The notes under the pieces were generated by a model that ran no database searches, was not told the DNA's origin, and saw only the letters and a list, made by a program, of their open reading frames with translations. A DNA stretch of 64,000 nucleotides, from contig MU006778.1 of NCBI GenBank assembly GCA_010093635.1, positions 128,412 to 192,411 of the forward strand. The letters are read 5' to 3'. Shown piece by piece: positions 12,615 through 22,941 of this stretch. Made by a program: the position numbers and the translations under genes. Positions within the stretch are counted from its first letter, which is position 1, and each line of letters opens with the position of its first letter. Source of the stretch: Massarina eburnea CBS 473.64. Its lineage: Eukaryota; Ascomycota; Dothideomycetes; Pleosporales; Massarinaceae.

Positions 12615-14269
12615 ATGGGTCTCACTGGGAAAACCCTCCAGATGACCCAGCTTCTGCTGGTTGTCATGCCCGCCTTTGTGCTCTTCGGCTACAATCAGTC
12701 TGGCGTGGGAGGCCTTCTGTCGCTTTCGGACTGGAACGACAAATTCCCCGAGATTGACACTGTTCACGCCGCCAACAGTCATGACAAGAGCATAAAGTCT
12801 ACGAAGCAGGGCGCTGTTGTCTCCGCCTTCACCCTTGGCGCGCTCTTTGGCGCACTGGCTTGCACGTGGGTCGGCGATGTCCTCGGACGCCGAAAGGTCG
12901 TCTTCGTCGCCGCCATCCTTACATTTATCGGCGAGGTTCTCCAGTGCACGTCCTTCCAGCTTGCCCAGTTCGTTGTGGGGAGGTTCATCTTGGGCTGGGG
13001 TGTCGGAGCTCTGAGCGCGACCGTGCCGGTATGGCAGTCTGAGTGTTCTTCCTCTGCCAATCGTGGAAAGCACGTCGTTCTCGACGGCTGCTTCATCAGT
13101 CTGGGCTACACTCTCGAAGCTTGGATCAATCTCGGATTTTTCGAGATCACCGGCAACCTCGCTCTCCAATGGCGCATCCCGCTCGCCATCCCGTGCCTGA
13201 TCTCCTTGGTCCCCATCGCCGCCGTCTTCTTCATCCCCGAGTCACCGCGTTGGTTGGTGAACAAGGGACGAGTGGAAGAAGCGCGCGTCAGTCTTGCGGC
13301 CTTCCGCGGGATGGAGCGTGAGAACCCTGATATCAGCGCCGAGATCAGTGGCATTGAGTTTGCGCTGGAAGAAACTGGTCGCAGTGCCGCGAAGCTCAAG
13401 GACATCTTCACCATGGGCAAGGACAAGCTGTTCTACCGCTTCTCGCTATGCATTTTCCTGCAGTTCTTGCAGCAGATGTGCGGAAGCAACCTCATCTCCA
13501 CGTACTCCACTGTAAGTATACCATTCGTCTCACCACTTACCACGTACACCACTCACCACTCATCTAGATCATCTTCCAACAAGGTCTTGGCATGAATGCA
13601 GAAACCGCGCGCGCGCTTTCCGGTGGTGCCCTTACTTGGAAGTTTCTTTCCTGCTTTGTCGCATTCTTCACCATCGACCGGTTCGGGCGCCGCAAACTCT
13701 TCATGTTCAGCGGTGCCGGCATGGCCTCCTGCATGCTCGCCCTCGCCGTCGCATCGTCCTACCCCAAATCCAACTCAGCTGCCCAAATTGTCTCCGCCTT
13801 ATTCGTTTTCCTGTTTAACTTCTTTATTCCCATCGGCTTCCTCGGCGCGAACTTCCTCTACTGCACCGAGGTCGCCCCCACGCGTCTGCGTGTCCCCATG
13901 GCCGGTATCTCGACTGTAAGTTTAGCCTCCCCAAACCCTACCAATCCCATGCTTACCGCATCGTAGGCAAATCACTGGCTGTGGAATTTCGTGGTGAACA
14001 TGGCTACGCCCGTGGCTATCGACACGATTGGCTGGAAGTACTACCTCGTCTTCCTAATCATCTCAGCCACCGTCGTTCCGGTCGTGTTCATATTCTACCC
14101 TGAGACCATGGGTCGAAGTCTAGAGGAGTTGGAGATGATGTTCTCGGAAGGCAAGTCGATTACTGGCATTGTTCGCGAGTCGAGGAGGCCGTTAACCGGT
14201 GGACTCGTATCGGACGGTATGATGACCAAGAGCGAGAAGGATGTCCAAGAGGACGAGTATGTCGCATGA
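12615..14269 (+). CDS. MFS hexose-type sugar transporter
   Basis: Exons 12615-13511, 13568-13915 and 13967-14269 (introns 56 and 51 nt) give 515 aa with about 12 membrane segments. Sugar-porter signatures are present: GYNQSGVGGLL in TM1, the loop-2 motif GDVLGRRK, GRFILGWGVGA, PESPRWLVNKGR after TM6, QFLQQMCGSN at TM7, IDRFGRRK in loop 8 and the C-terminal PETMGRSLEELE. Family role: proton-coupled or facilitated uptake of monosaccharides at the plasma membrane; the sugar itself cannot be told. The ATG was chosen because the longer frame upstream is only the C-rich leader. It lies 1.27 kb after the GH3 beta-glucosidase on the same strand, so glucose made outside could be taken up by its neighbour (inference). 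No defect seen. Confidence 0.94.
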
Positions 14270-15876
14270 GCGACCTTTTCCGTTACAGAGAAAATGTCGA
14301 TATGATTGATGAGAAGAGGGCAACATGAAAACGAGCAGCGCATGACTGGTGTACATGAGGCGGACACCGCAAGTATATAACTTGACGAATTTCACGACTT
14401 GACCCGACATATTCCGATATTTTCATGTGAACTGGGTCTTTGGGTCTGTGCAGCTGTGGGTTTGTAAAATCTCTGCGAAGCACTGTGGGCCCGAAAACTC
14501 CCGATCGCGATAATGGCGAATCACTGTACCACACTGCGAACTTCTTCATTCTGCCGAACATCAACCATACATGCTCCGTCTCAACATTGTGTCAACAATC
14601 TCACGCGATCCGCGCTGCAACAGGCCAAATGTGTGCCAACAAGATGTGGCTACACTGATGGCCATGAATACGCCCATTTTTGAACCTATTTCTCCAGAAT
14701 TCCAAGATTCAAAGTCGGGCTAATGCATGCGGTAGGCCATATTGCCTTTGTACCTACGCCTATGCAGCCGTATAAGTCGCATAAGATACAAGGCGCTGTT
14801 TGTGATGAAAGTTGCCAAGATGTAGAAGAGGATGCCTGCAGATTGTGGTGGATATGTGTGTTCAAGGACCGAGTGCTCGGGACGCTTGGGAGGAGACCGA
14901 AAACGAAGCGAGCGGGGACGGCTAAGACATCAATCAGGAAGGTTTGGGATGTAGATGTTGAGATATCGATGACGCACATAAATATACTGACCTGTCTGTT
15001 TGGCCAGTTTCTTCAACCTCATCGTGGTGGTAATATCGATAATCCCCAAGATACATTGCTCAAAGTCTAATCATTCCGAACGGGCTCCTTGAAAGCTTTC
15101 CAGCCCCCACTACAACGACTATCGTATTAAATAACACCACAAACCCCAACATCCCAGTTTTCCACATAAACCCCACCCTTGGCACCAACTAACTTATGAT
15201 CAAAGGAACGATGACTTTCCTCATTGCCGCACCACTACTGGCTCCACGCCGCAGCCAAACTCTTATCAAGCTGTCACCACGAGCACGAGGTCAGAGATGG
15301 AATAAGTCCATTATTATTATCCACGCCTTTCCATATATCCAGTGCCTAGGCTAGTGATAGGGTAATATCGGGAGGTGGAAGTTGTGAAGATGCCAAGGGC
15401 TTGGAGTGGAGAAGAGAGCACGTAATGATGGCACTATGGAAGAAGTCGGAATCGAGGAGGCTGCCTGAGACGGGACGGATGTACATAGATGAGGTAACTT
15501 TGTATGGAGCTGAGGAATAATAAGGAGAATGGGTTTACCGTACGGGATGGTTGGGAGGGATTCGCGCACTTGGCCGGTTCAGATTGTGGTCGAAGCAGAG
15601 ATATGCAGGGCCGTATTGTTGTAGGTCTGGAAAAATCTGGAGAAGGCTGTGCAGTCCCAGCTATTGAGCAGGACGAGATATAGCCAATAAGAACCGGTGC
15701 CTAGTCGCCGTTGGGTTATGGTGGTTGTGAGGCTTCGTTGTGGTTACTAGCGCGATAAAATATCTTCATTTCAGAAAGGACATGTTCCCTTGTGAGAGTG
15801 TAATCCTATCGAACTGTAGCGAGATGGTATGGACAGCTAGACCTAGCACGGCAATATACAGCGACCTCAATCCTTT
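14270..15876. other. Gene-poor intergenic
   Basis: No intact gene. On the minus strand at about 14720-15070 two frames carry short protein-like pieces: RFVFGLLPSVPST, and in another frame a hydrophobic stretch (AGILFYILATFITNS) followed by a basic tail. They could be a decayed membrane-protein gene, but I cannot name a family. The rest, up to the dead regulator, shows nothing. Confidence 0.4.
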
Positions 15877-17407
15877 CTACCACGTCACAACCCGCGAACC
15901 CGACCAGTATCTATCACCCTGCCTCCTAAACTTGACCTCCGTACTCCGCCGGTCCAGGTCAGTCCAAGTATAAAGACGATTAATTCTCGCACGGGGAACA
16001 ACATCACTCGCATCGACCACACTGCCGAGCCCTTCTTCCTCGATATCTACGACTTCCTGCGTTATGCGAGCAGTTGCATTCGAATCCCAGACTCTCACGT
16101 CGACCACAGGCGGATATTAAAGAGATGGCTATCCGTCGTGTGAGTGGATGTCGACATTTGAGGGTGACGTAGTATAGGACTGGAACGACTTCGATGGGAA
16201 TGGTGAATTCATTTAGTGACGCGAGATCGTTGGCAAGATTGATGATGAGACTGAACTCGGCATCGAAGCGGTCGAATTGCATCTGATCATTCGACAGGCT
16301 CGTGCCGACCATGATGGTAATCATCGTGTATGAAATAAGTAAAGATACACTTTCAGACGTTAAAAATGCTAATGCCGGAGAGTGCGTCCCGAACCAGACG
16401 GTCAGTGAGTTCAACAGCGTCTTCTGATTTCTCTCCTTTGCCATTGATGATGTTGAGGTCTCCCAAAGCCCTGGCGATTTCTGTGGAAGCGCATTCATGT
16501 AAGACTGACTGAGAAGATCGTACAACTCATCTCTTGCAAGCTTCAGACCAGGAAGTGGAGTGAACCGATGCTCACCCACAAGCAGGGCTGTGTGCAAGGG
16601 ATCGGGGTCGCCATGAACGTTCTAGCCTGGAGAGCGAGTCGAGTGAAGACGGGCACAATCTGCGATCGAATGAGATGTGCCTTTGGAGAGGAATTAGATG
16701 GTACGTCTTCACCGAGCCACTGATTTAAAATAGCCAGGCCACCCCGAAGATGTTCTTCAGCCGCGACATAGCATCTGCGCAGCTATTCGAACCCTACGCA
16801 TAAAACGCAGCACAGTAGAGCGATCTCTACGCTACTCTAACTTTCGTTGCGAATATGCGCATTTAGTTAAGAGATAGCTTGGGTGTAGTATGTCCAAGCA
16901 TATCGTCCTAACTGGGTTTCGTGCGGAAAGAGACGGGAATCGCTGAAGTGTTCGTCTTGAAATGCTTCGTGAAGAGAGCCGAGAGCGATGATGCCGTAGC
17001 GCACGCATACTTCACGGTCGCCGACTTGGAGGATGAGTTGGCTCTAGAAGTCGTCTTCGCACGATCCGGCTAAATGGAAGACAGTGTTGCTTCGGAAGAA
17101 CTCAAGGAATCTCATCTCTAGAGCGTCGCGGTTTGTGGAAACTGGTGGACTATTTCGCACAAGGTTGGAAGATGGAGAGTCATGCTGCGGGTACCATTCG
17201 CATTTTCTACCTGTGCTTGTACATTTCAGACACGCGGGATGTATACAGTCGCACTTTATCCGTCAGATACTAAAGCCAACTAGATCAGCAAGGCACAGTC
17301 TCTGACGAGTGGTGGAGAGTCGACGTTCGACATGGTACATACCGACAGACACGGCATCCAAGTCTCGAGCGCGTATGCTTAGCTCTTTTCCGCTGGCCTT
17401 CAGACAT
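15877..17407 (-). pseudogene. Zn2Cys6 transcription factor, inactivated
   Basis: Minus strand. The start ATG (17407) leads into a Zn2Cys6 cluster: GCRVC, then after a 73 nt intron (17342-17270) RIKCDCIHPACLKC and TGRKC. The zinc-cluster arginine codon is TGA (17263-17265) where the family has Arg, a CGA-to-TGA change. Four more stops lie in the same frame at 17044, 16867, 16837 and 16783 (low coordinates), each explained by CAG to TAG, CAA to TAA, or TGG to TAG. Between and after them the frame still reads as the family C-terminal domain (ALGSLHEAF, SVEIALLCCVLCVGFE, LRRCYVAAEEHL, PVLYYVTLKCRHP). Two frameshifts, near 16600 and near 16087 (the RREGLWDS motif lacks one base), complete the damage; the last frame ends with VVTW and a stop at 15877. 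A living copy would have been a nuclear regulator of about 450-480 aa. Confidence 0.85.
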
Positions 17408-17762
17408 TGGTTCGTTCGTCAAGAGAACCCCACAGACTTTATCGGGAAGACATTGGGATGATCGAAGCATGAAGAAGAGACACTGGGACTACAATGAAAG
17501 CAGATTGATAATCCAGAAGGCGCCACGGAACGCTCTTATTGGTCTGTTCGTCTATGAATACGAGCTCTCTGATCAGCGCAGGGATGGCCAGCCCGGTATA
17601 CTATAAACTGAACGACGACCTCAATTGGCCAGTTCGTCTAGTATTGCATCTATTCGGTAGCGGAACTATATATCTACTGCTTCGATGAATCGCAAGATGG
17701 TCGCAAATACCGTCTCAGTCAATCCTCATTCCACTTGCAATAATCCGGAATAGTACAATAGA
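17408..17762. promoter_or_regulatory. Shared upstream region of dead regulator and RTA1 gene
   Basis: A 355 bp divergent intergenic. It probably held both promoters when the Zn2Cys6 gene was alive. I see no clear inverted CGG triplets (the usual Zn2Cys6 target). No gene. Confidence 0.4.
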
Positions 17763-18616
17763 ATGACTTCTTCCAACATCTACGCTACTGCATTCTACCT
17801 CACTACCTTCGCCATCCTCCTCCCAATCCAGCTCTCCATCGGCCTTCAGCGCAAAACCTACACATTCCTCGCCTCCATACTTCTCGGACTTGGGTTCGAA
17901 ATACTATCCTACGTTGCTCGAATACTGGTCTACAGCAATCATGATTACATCGCCGTCTATCTCGTCTCTATCACTATCGGACCAACATTCATCAGTGCAG
18001 AAATAAGCCTCTGCCTCGCGGAGATAGTCGACTTCTGCGGTACAGATCTCCTCCCAGTACCTGTTAGAATGTATAGAGTAGCGTCTCTACTTGCTCACAG
18101 CATCGCATTAGGACTGCAAACCATCGGCAGTGGAGTTTCGAGGGTCCATTACATGGAGACTGCCGCAAAGATTCTCCAGACTGGGTCTACAGTGCACCTC
18201 ATCGCCATGACTGTATCCATTACTCTCGCTTCAGTATTCGCTCGAAATGCATATACTCGGCCTTCAAAACATCAAACTTCGTTTAATAGCCTGCGGCGCT
18301 CGCATACGTTTACGGCTTTCATCATCGGTAAGAACCCTTCGAGCTTGTTAGACGCAATGCTGAGCGACGCGCAGGTTTGATAATGTCAACCGTTGCTATT
18401 CTCATCCGCACATTATATCGGACTGTTAAACCTACATCGGGCATAGATGGCTCTGATGAAACTGCATGCTTGGTGCTTGATGGCGCTATGGTGTTGGTTG
18501 CATGTCTCGCACTGACGATGCTGCATCCGGGCGTTGCGTTGCGACGTCACAGGCAACCATCAAAAGGACCTTCCGCGGCAAAACATGGTGCCAAACCGCT
18601 TGACGATGAGTATTGA
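17763..18616 (+). CDS. RTA1-family seven-helix membrane protein
   Basis: Exons 17763-18327 and 18375-18616 (47 nt intron) give 268 aa. Seven hydrophobic segments match the RTA1/lipid-translocating exporter family, with the landmarks FEILSYVARI after TM2, GPTFISAEISLCLAEIV in TM3, the GLQTIGSGVS segment, IRTLYRTV after TM6 and the final helix ending in MLHPGVAL. The tail is short and basic/acidic. Family members lie in the plasma membrane; yeast Rta1 and Rsb1 give resistance to 7-aminocholesterol and export sphingoid bases. The usual HEWxFY motif before TM7 is replaced by DETACLVLD, so this is a divergent member. The frame is intact even though the regulator encoded back-to-back 355 bp away is dead. 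Confidence 0.85.
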
Positions 18617-19131
18617 TAGAGCGGTAATGGAGTAAGCGTGGTTGCAACTTCGGCCACAGAGGCTAGCGAGAGGATACGGAAGACGGTCTACAGGGTAGAT
18701 GGGCGAGATTTTGAGGAGTTGCTGGTTCCGTCGAAGACTAGGAAATACCACTAACGTAGCCCGCCGCTTTAGACTATGGTATGACATCGATCTGCGCCTG
18801 TAGCTGATGGTTTTGAGCTGTCAGCTCCTGGTTTAGTAGGTTTTGGACAAACTTATGATAGATGTAGACAGAATATCAAGCCAGTGCGCTACACAACGAG
18901 GTAGTTGAAAATGTTTAAGCACACGGTTGAGACCCTCTGGTTTGCTCTTTTCGTATCTAGCAGCTGCCTTCTTACTCCTAACTGAAACGTAAGAATGTTA
19001 CCGAGTAACCGTGATGCAGATCTTATTATTGCAAAAAAGAACCTATAGTCATCCAATAGCTCGTTCCCTACAAAGAAAAATCCGACACACGTGCAACGAA
19101 AAAAACACCAAAAAGAAATCAAGTCACATTG
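18617..19131. other. Intergenic
   Basis: 3' flank of the RTA1 gene and 3' flank of the tRNA gene. Nothing recognised. An A-rich patch on the plus strand at about 19070-19115 reads as a T-rich run on the minus strand just after the tRNA, fitting an RNA polymerase III terminator. Confidence 0.5.
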
Positions 19132-19218
19132 AGGTCCTACCCGGATTCGAACCGGGGTCGCCGGAAAGATTCTGATGCGATCAGAATCCGAAGTGCTAAC
19201 CAACTACACCATAGAACC
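19132..19218 (-). tRNA. tRNA-Gln(CUG) with a 14-nt intron
   Basis: Read on the minus strand. The acceptor stem GGTTCTA pairs with TAGGACC (one G-U pair), and the D arm carries GTGTAGTTGGTTAGCAC. The anticodon stem TCGGA/TCCGG closes the loop TTCTGAT with anticodon CTG. The T arm is CCCGG-TTCGAAT-CCGGG. Total length is 87 nt; removing 14 nt after position 37 restores a standard seven-base anticodon loop and a 73-nt tRNA. The A box and the B box (GGTTCGAAT) are intact. It decodes CAG. Confidence 0.92.
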
Positions 19219-20171
19219 GTGAATGCTATGAAGCTTGATGAGAAAATTGGATTTTTTCCAAATATATTGTACACATGTGAGTACTGCACGTGGATGCGAG
19301 ACTCGAAAACCCTCCCGTCTTTCTGTGCGCTAAGCGAGTAGCGTGGCAAGGTGGGCCGAAGTCAAAGTTTCATTGTGGGGTTGGTGGGGAACATGGCTCA
19401 GCAGTGGCTGGATGCGGCTGCGGCCAAACCACAACACTCATAGATCTTCGAAACGAAGCCGAAAGACACCGATAGATAGCGTAGGGCCGTGCGAATACAC
19501 CGGAAAGCTGCAGGACCTATTTCAAATGAAGTCCATATGTTCAGGAAGAAATTGGACCAGTGTCTCAATACCCATTTGGGCGCAGAGCCATCGTCATAAA
19601 GCACTATTTCCGACACTATCGAGGTGTTCACCATCTCGGATTTAATATCTATTGTTTCCCTTCTAACCCGTGCCTCTCATTCCATTCCAAAGCCTCTATC
19701 CACTCGACCCCCAAAAATCTCGAAACACTCTAGCCACCACTACTGGAAACCACCATCTCCGTCACACTCATAGTAGAGAGGTGATATTGTCTCATTCATA
19801 GTCATTGCTACCGAATGCTACGCTAGCAATGCGCACGCTAATGCCGATGCCATATGCTCGCTCGGATACCAAGGATACGCGAGTGTACGCATTCTCAAGC
19901 GAGTGGCTCTGCTCAAGATAACAGGAAACAAGTGATTGAAGGGGGTATAACCAACCTGATAGTCCATACAAGACCAAGAACGCCAATTAACTAGGCCCAT
20001 AACAAGGAGCCAACATGCAGCTTTCGTTTATTTCATCGCTCACAGTGAATCGCTTCGACGCATCGCATAGAACAGCACAGCCCACATTTTCCGAGATGCC
20101 TCCTTTCCTGATCGACTCCACGCTGAATGATGCAGATTTCTTCCGCAAAATTAGAGGACAGTACGGCGCTC
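19219..20171. other. Intergenic
   Basis: Lies between the 5' end of the tRNA gene and the stop codon of the FYVE/RING gene. No gene seen; only short frames without composition or splice support. Confidence 0.6.
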
Positions 20172-22197
20172 TTATTCGTGCAGTTGGTGCGTGGGGCAGG
20201 CGCCACGGCCTTTGGTGTCCCACCACTTCTTGATACAAACCTGTCCTTCGCGTTAGCCCGTATACATTCATTTCCAGGTACCGAATTAGTCGACTCACCT
20301 CATGAAACTTGCAAAAGCAAACCAGCCTCGCCATCCGATCGCCCTGCTCAAACTCCTCGAAACAAATCACACATTCCGCCGCCTCGCCCTCGTCATCCAC
20401 ACAATCTTTCTCGGTAGCAGTGTACACAATCATCCCCCTGGCCGACATGCTCATGCGGTTTCTGTTGCTCGCCCCCTCTCCGTTTCCGGCACTGCTCATA
20501 CCTCTTGTGCGCTGCGCTGGAAGTGAAGTGGAAGTTTGACTCGCGCCACTAGACGGCACAGGCGGTGGACTGGAAGAATGCATCTTGATACAATCTTCCA
20601 CATGTTGAGTTCTACCTGCTTCATCCCCATCAGAACCCTTGGGAGGCAGTTCATTGCCGCAGATGGGACATTCGTCTTCCTCGGGGATTTCGCGGCGCTG
20701 GGGTTGGGGTGTCGGAGCCGGGACCGGTGCACTCGGCGGGCCGTGGGTACCTTGAGAAAGGAATGCAGGGCGTCTGAACATGCTGGGGTTGGACGAAAGG
20801 CGGTTACTAGAAGCACGTTGCAGGTGTGTCGGCACATTTGTGCTCGGACGCGAGGTGTGTGCGCGGGGGCGTTGCTCGTAGCCCATGTAGTCTGAGTGAA
20901 GAGCTGGATTACCGTCAGAGTCTGTTGGATGTGGTGACCAGAGATCTGCTACGCGCGCGCTGCCGTGGTAATTCGTTCGCCTGTCAGTGAAAGGGTCACG
21001 GGAAGGATTTGTTTGCCCGTGACCGTACCCGGGTGTTTGCGGGTTGCTCGATACACTCTGGGACGAATGATGGCGCGTATGGTGAGGCCACGGTGCTCCT
21101 GAAAGCGATGGATGTGGTGGATAAGGCGTTTGGGCTGGGGTATACGGCGGTGGACTGAAGTTCGGATCGGGCACACAGGGATTACAAACGCGGACCTCTT
21201 CCCCGCCACCCAGTGCTGGGTTGCGGAACGGACCGAAGGCGGACATGAGATTCTCTTCATCGTCGGTTGTTAGGTCGATTACGTCGGGGGTGTCGTTCGG
21301 GGGATGGACGATGAACTGGCGGGGGATGGTGATGCGGTGGGGGGAACAGGCCGAGCACACAACCCTGCCGCATTTCCTGTTCGTTGTCAGCTTCCATCCG
21401 ATTTCGACATAGCCAACGAGAGAAGATACATACCTACAATGATGCTTGCGATAGAAGAAGGTGAACTGGCTCCCGCAAACAAAGCAGTGTGTGGCTTCAT
21501 AGTCAGGTTGCCACAGCGGAAGCACCAAATCGCTGTCCCTCCTGACTTCCCCATGCCCCACGGCACTCCCTCCTGTCCCTCCAGTGCCCGGCGGCATCGA
21601 GCCCAGCACCAGCAGATCCGAATTCGACGTGCCGGTCGGCGTAGCGGCCGAGCTGGACGTTCGTATGGTGGACGCCCGTCTCATGGGGGACTCGGCAGTA
21701 GTCAGCCTCCTCTTCCTGTCACTGGAGCTGCGCTCCGGCTCGGGTCTGGCTGACCTCGGCGAAGTTGCGAATCTCGAAGTCGACGCCGACGCTGAAGCTG
21801 AAGCCGAGGCCGGTTGCGTATGTCCTAGATATGGAGGCAGCTGCTGCTGTGACTGGGTGTAGTGCTGAAATGGCTGTGAATAGTTTCCCCGCGGTTGTGA
21901 ATACAGGCTTGGCGGGTAGAAAGTGGGAAGCTGGTCCGAGTATGGTTCGCCGGACGCTGCCTCTCTCATGAAGTCTTCCCAGGTCTGGCCCCGATTCCCC
22001 TCTCCACTTGCGCTGCCCTGTCTATCCATCTCCGCGCCCTCGCTCTTGGGGCCGGACTCTGGTGCGAATGAAGGCGCAGGGGGACGGTATGCATCAACGG
22101 GCGTGTCGGACGAGCTGTGGTCGGACGAGGATGAGGATGAGGATGAGGATGAGGACGCGGGCTGGACGAAGAGGGGCGCTGGTAGCGGCGAACTCAT
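20172..22197 (-). CDS. FYVE-like / UBZ-like / RING E3 ligase candidate
   Basis: Exons 22197-21434, 21376-20299 and 20240-20172 (introns 57 and 58 nt) give 636 aa. A long disordered Ser/Pro/Gln-rich N-terminus is followed by a FYVE-type zinc finger (C238, C241, RKHHCRKCGRVVCSAC, later VCNPC). Next is a Pro/Ser linker, then a CPICGNEL...HVEDC cluster shaped like a Rad18-type ubiquitin-binding (UBZ) finger. A C-terminal RING spans 590-632: CVICFEEF, CFCKFHEVC, and a last pair CPTH in which His takes the usual Cys place. The third exon is essential because it supplies four of the RING residues. FYVE plus RING recalls yeast Pib1, an endosomal/vacuolar ubiquitin ligase, so a role in membrane-protein sorting is likely by analogy. 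Ligase activity and lipid binding are inferred. The first intron cuts the FYVE finger between HHCR and KCG. Confidence 0.88.
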
Positions 22198-22941
22198 GGC
22201 ATGCCGCCACAGGAGGAGTCGCTGGTCTAAAAGGTGAATCTAAAATTGAAGAGTCAGTCACGCACTCCAGCTCTCTGACGATAACGCGGTGGGTCCGTGA
22301 GGGGTGATCTCCTTCCCCCTGTCGAAGCCTCCTCGCGCCTCTCGTCCACGCTCAGAAAAGCGGCTCGGTGGGAAAACAAGGCGACGTCAAGAAGACCAAG
22401 ACCAGGGCCAAGTCATAAAAGACGACTTCGCGGCTCTAAAACAGTGGCTCAGGCATCATGGCATGCAGCGCCAGTGCTTATCGCCGCAAGCCCGAACGTG
22501 CAGTAGTCGCACGGTTCCCCTCACCACCAATCGCCCGCTATCCCGTTCCATCCCAGATCGCCCGTCATGCATCTCTACGCATTCGAGTATTCGAGTTTCA
22601 CCTAATCCGCTTACGTCATGCCGAAGCATGAACACCATGCACACTATGGATGACAATAATGTGGATTATCTGCCCTCGCGCAGTCCTAGCTATACACTCT
22701 AGAAGCTTACATCCCTCCAAAATCCCTCCTGTCGCAAAAATGCATTGCTTGCCCGCCAACACCATTTACGCCGCCCATGTCGAAAAGAACAAGCCGCCCT
22801 CCCCAATTATACAGTAGTAGACAAGGAAACTCGTCAAGCCAGCAAAACCATGTACGCTTCAATTGCTCCCAAAATCGCCCGCTCGATAAGTATCAGACAA
22901 GGTATAGCACATGTATATCCATCCATATCCATCTTACCACA
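22198..22941. other. Intergenic: FYVE/RING promoter
   Basis: Holds the promoter of the FYVE/RING gene (minus strand) and the 3' flank of the TRP-like gene. No gene or strong motif seen. Confidence 0.55.
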
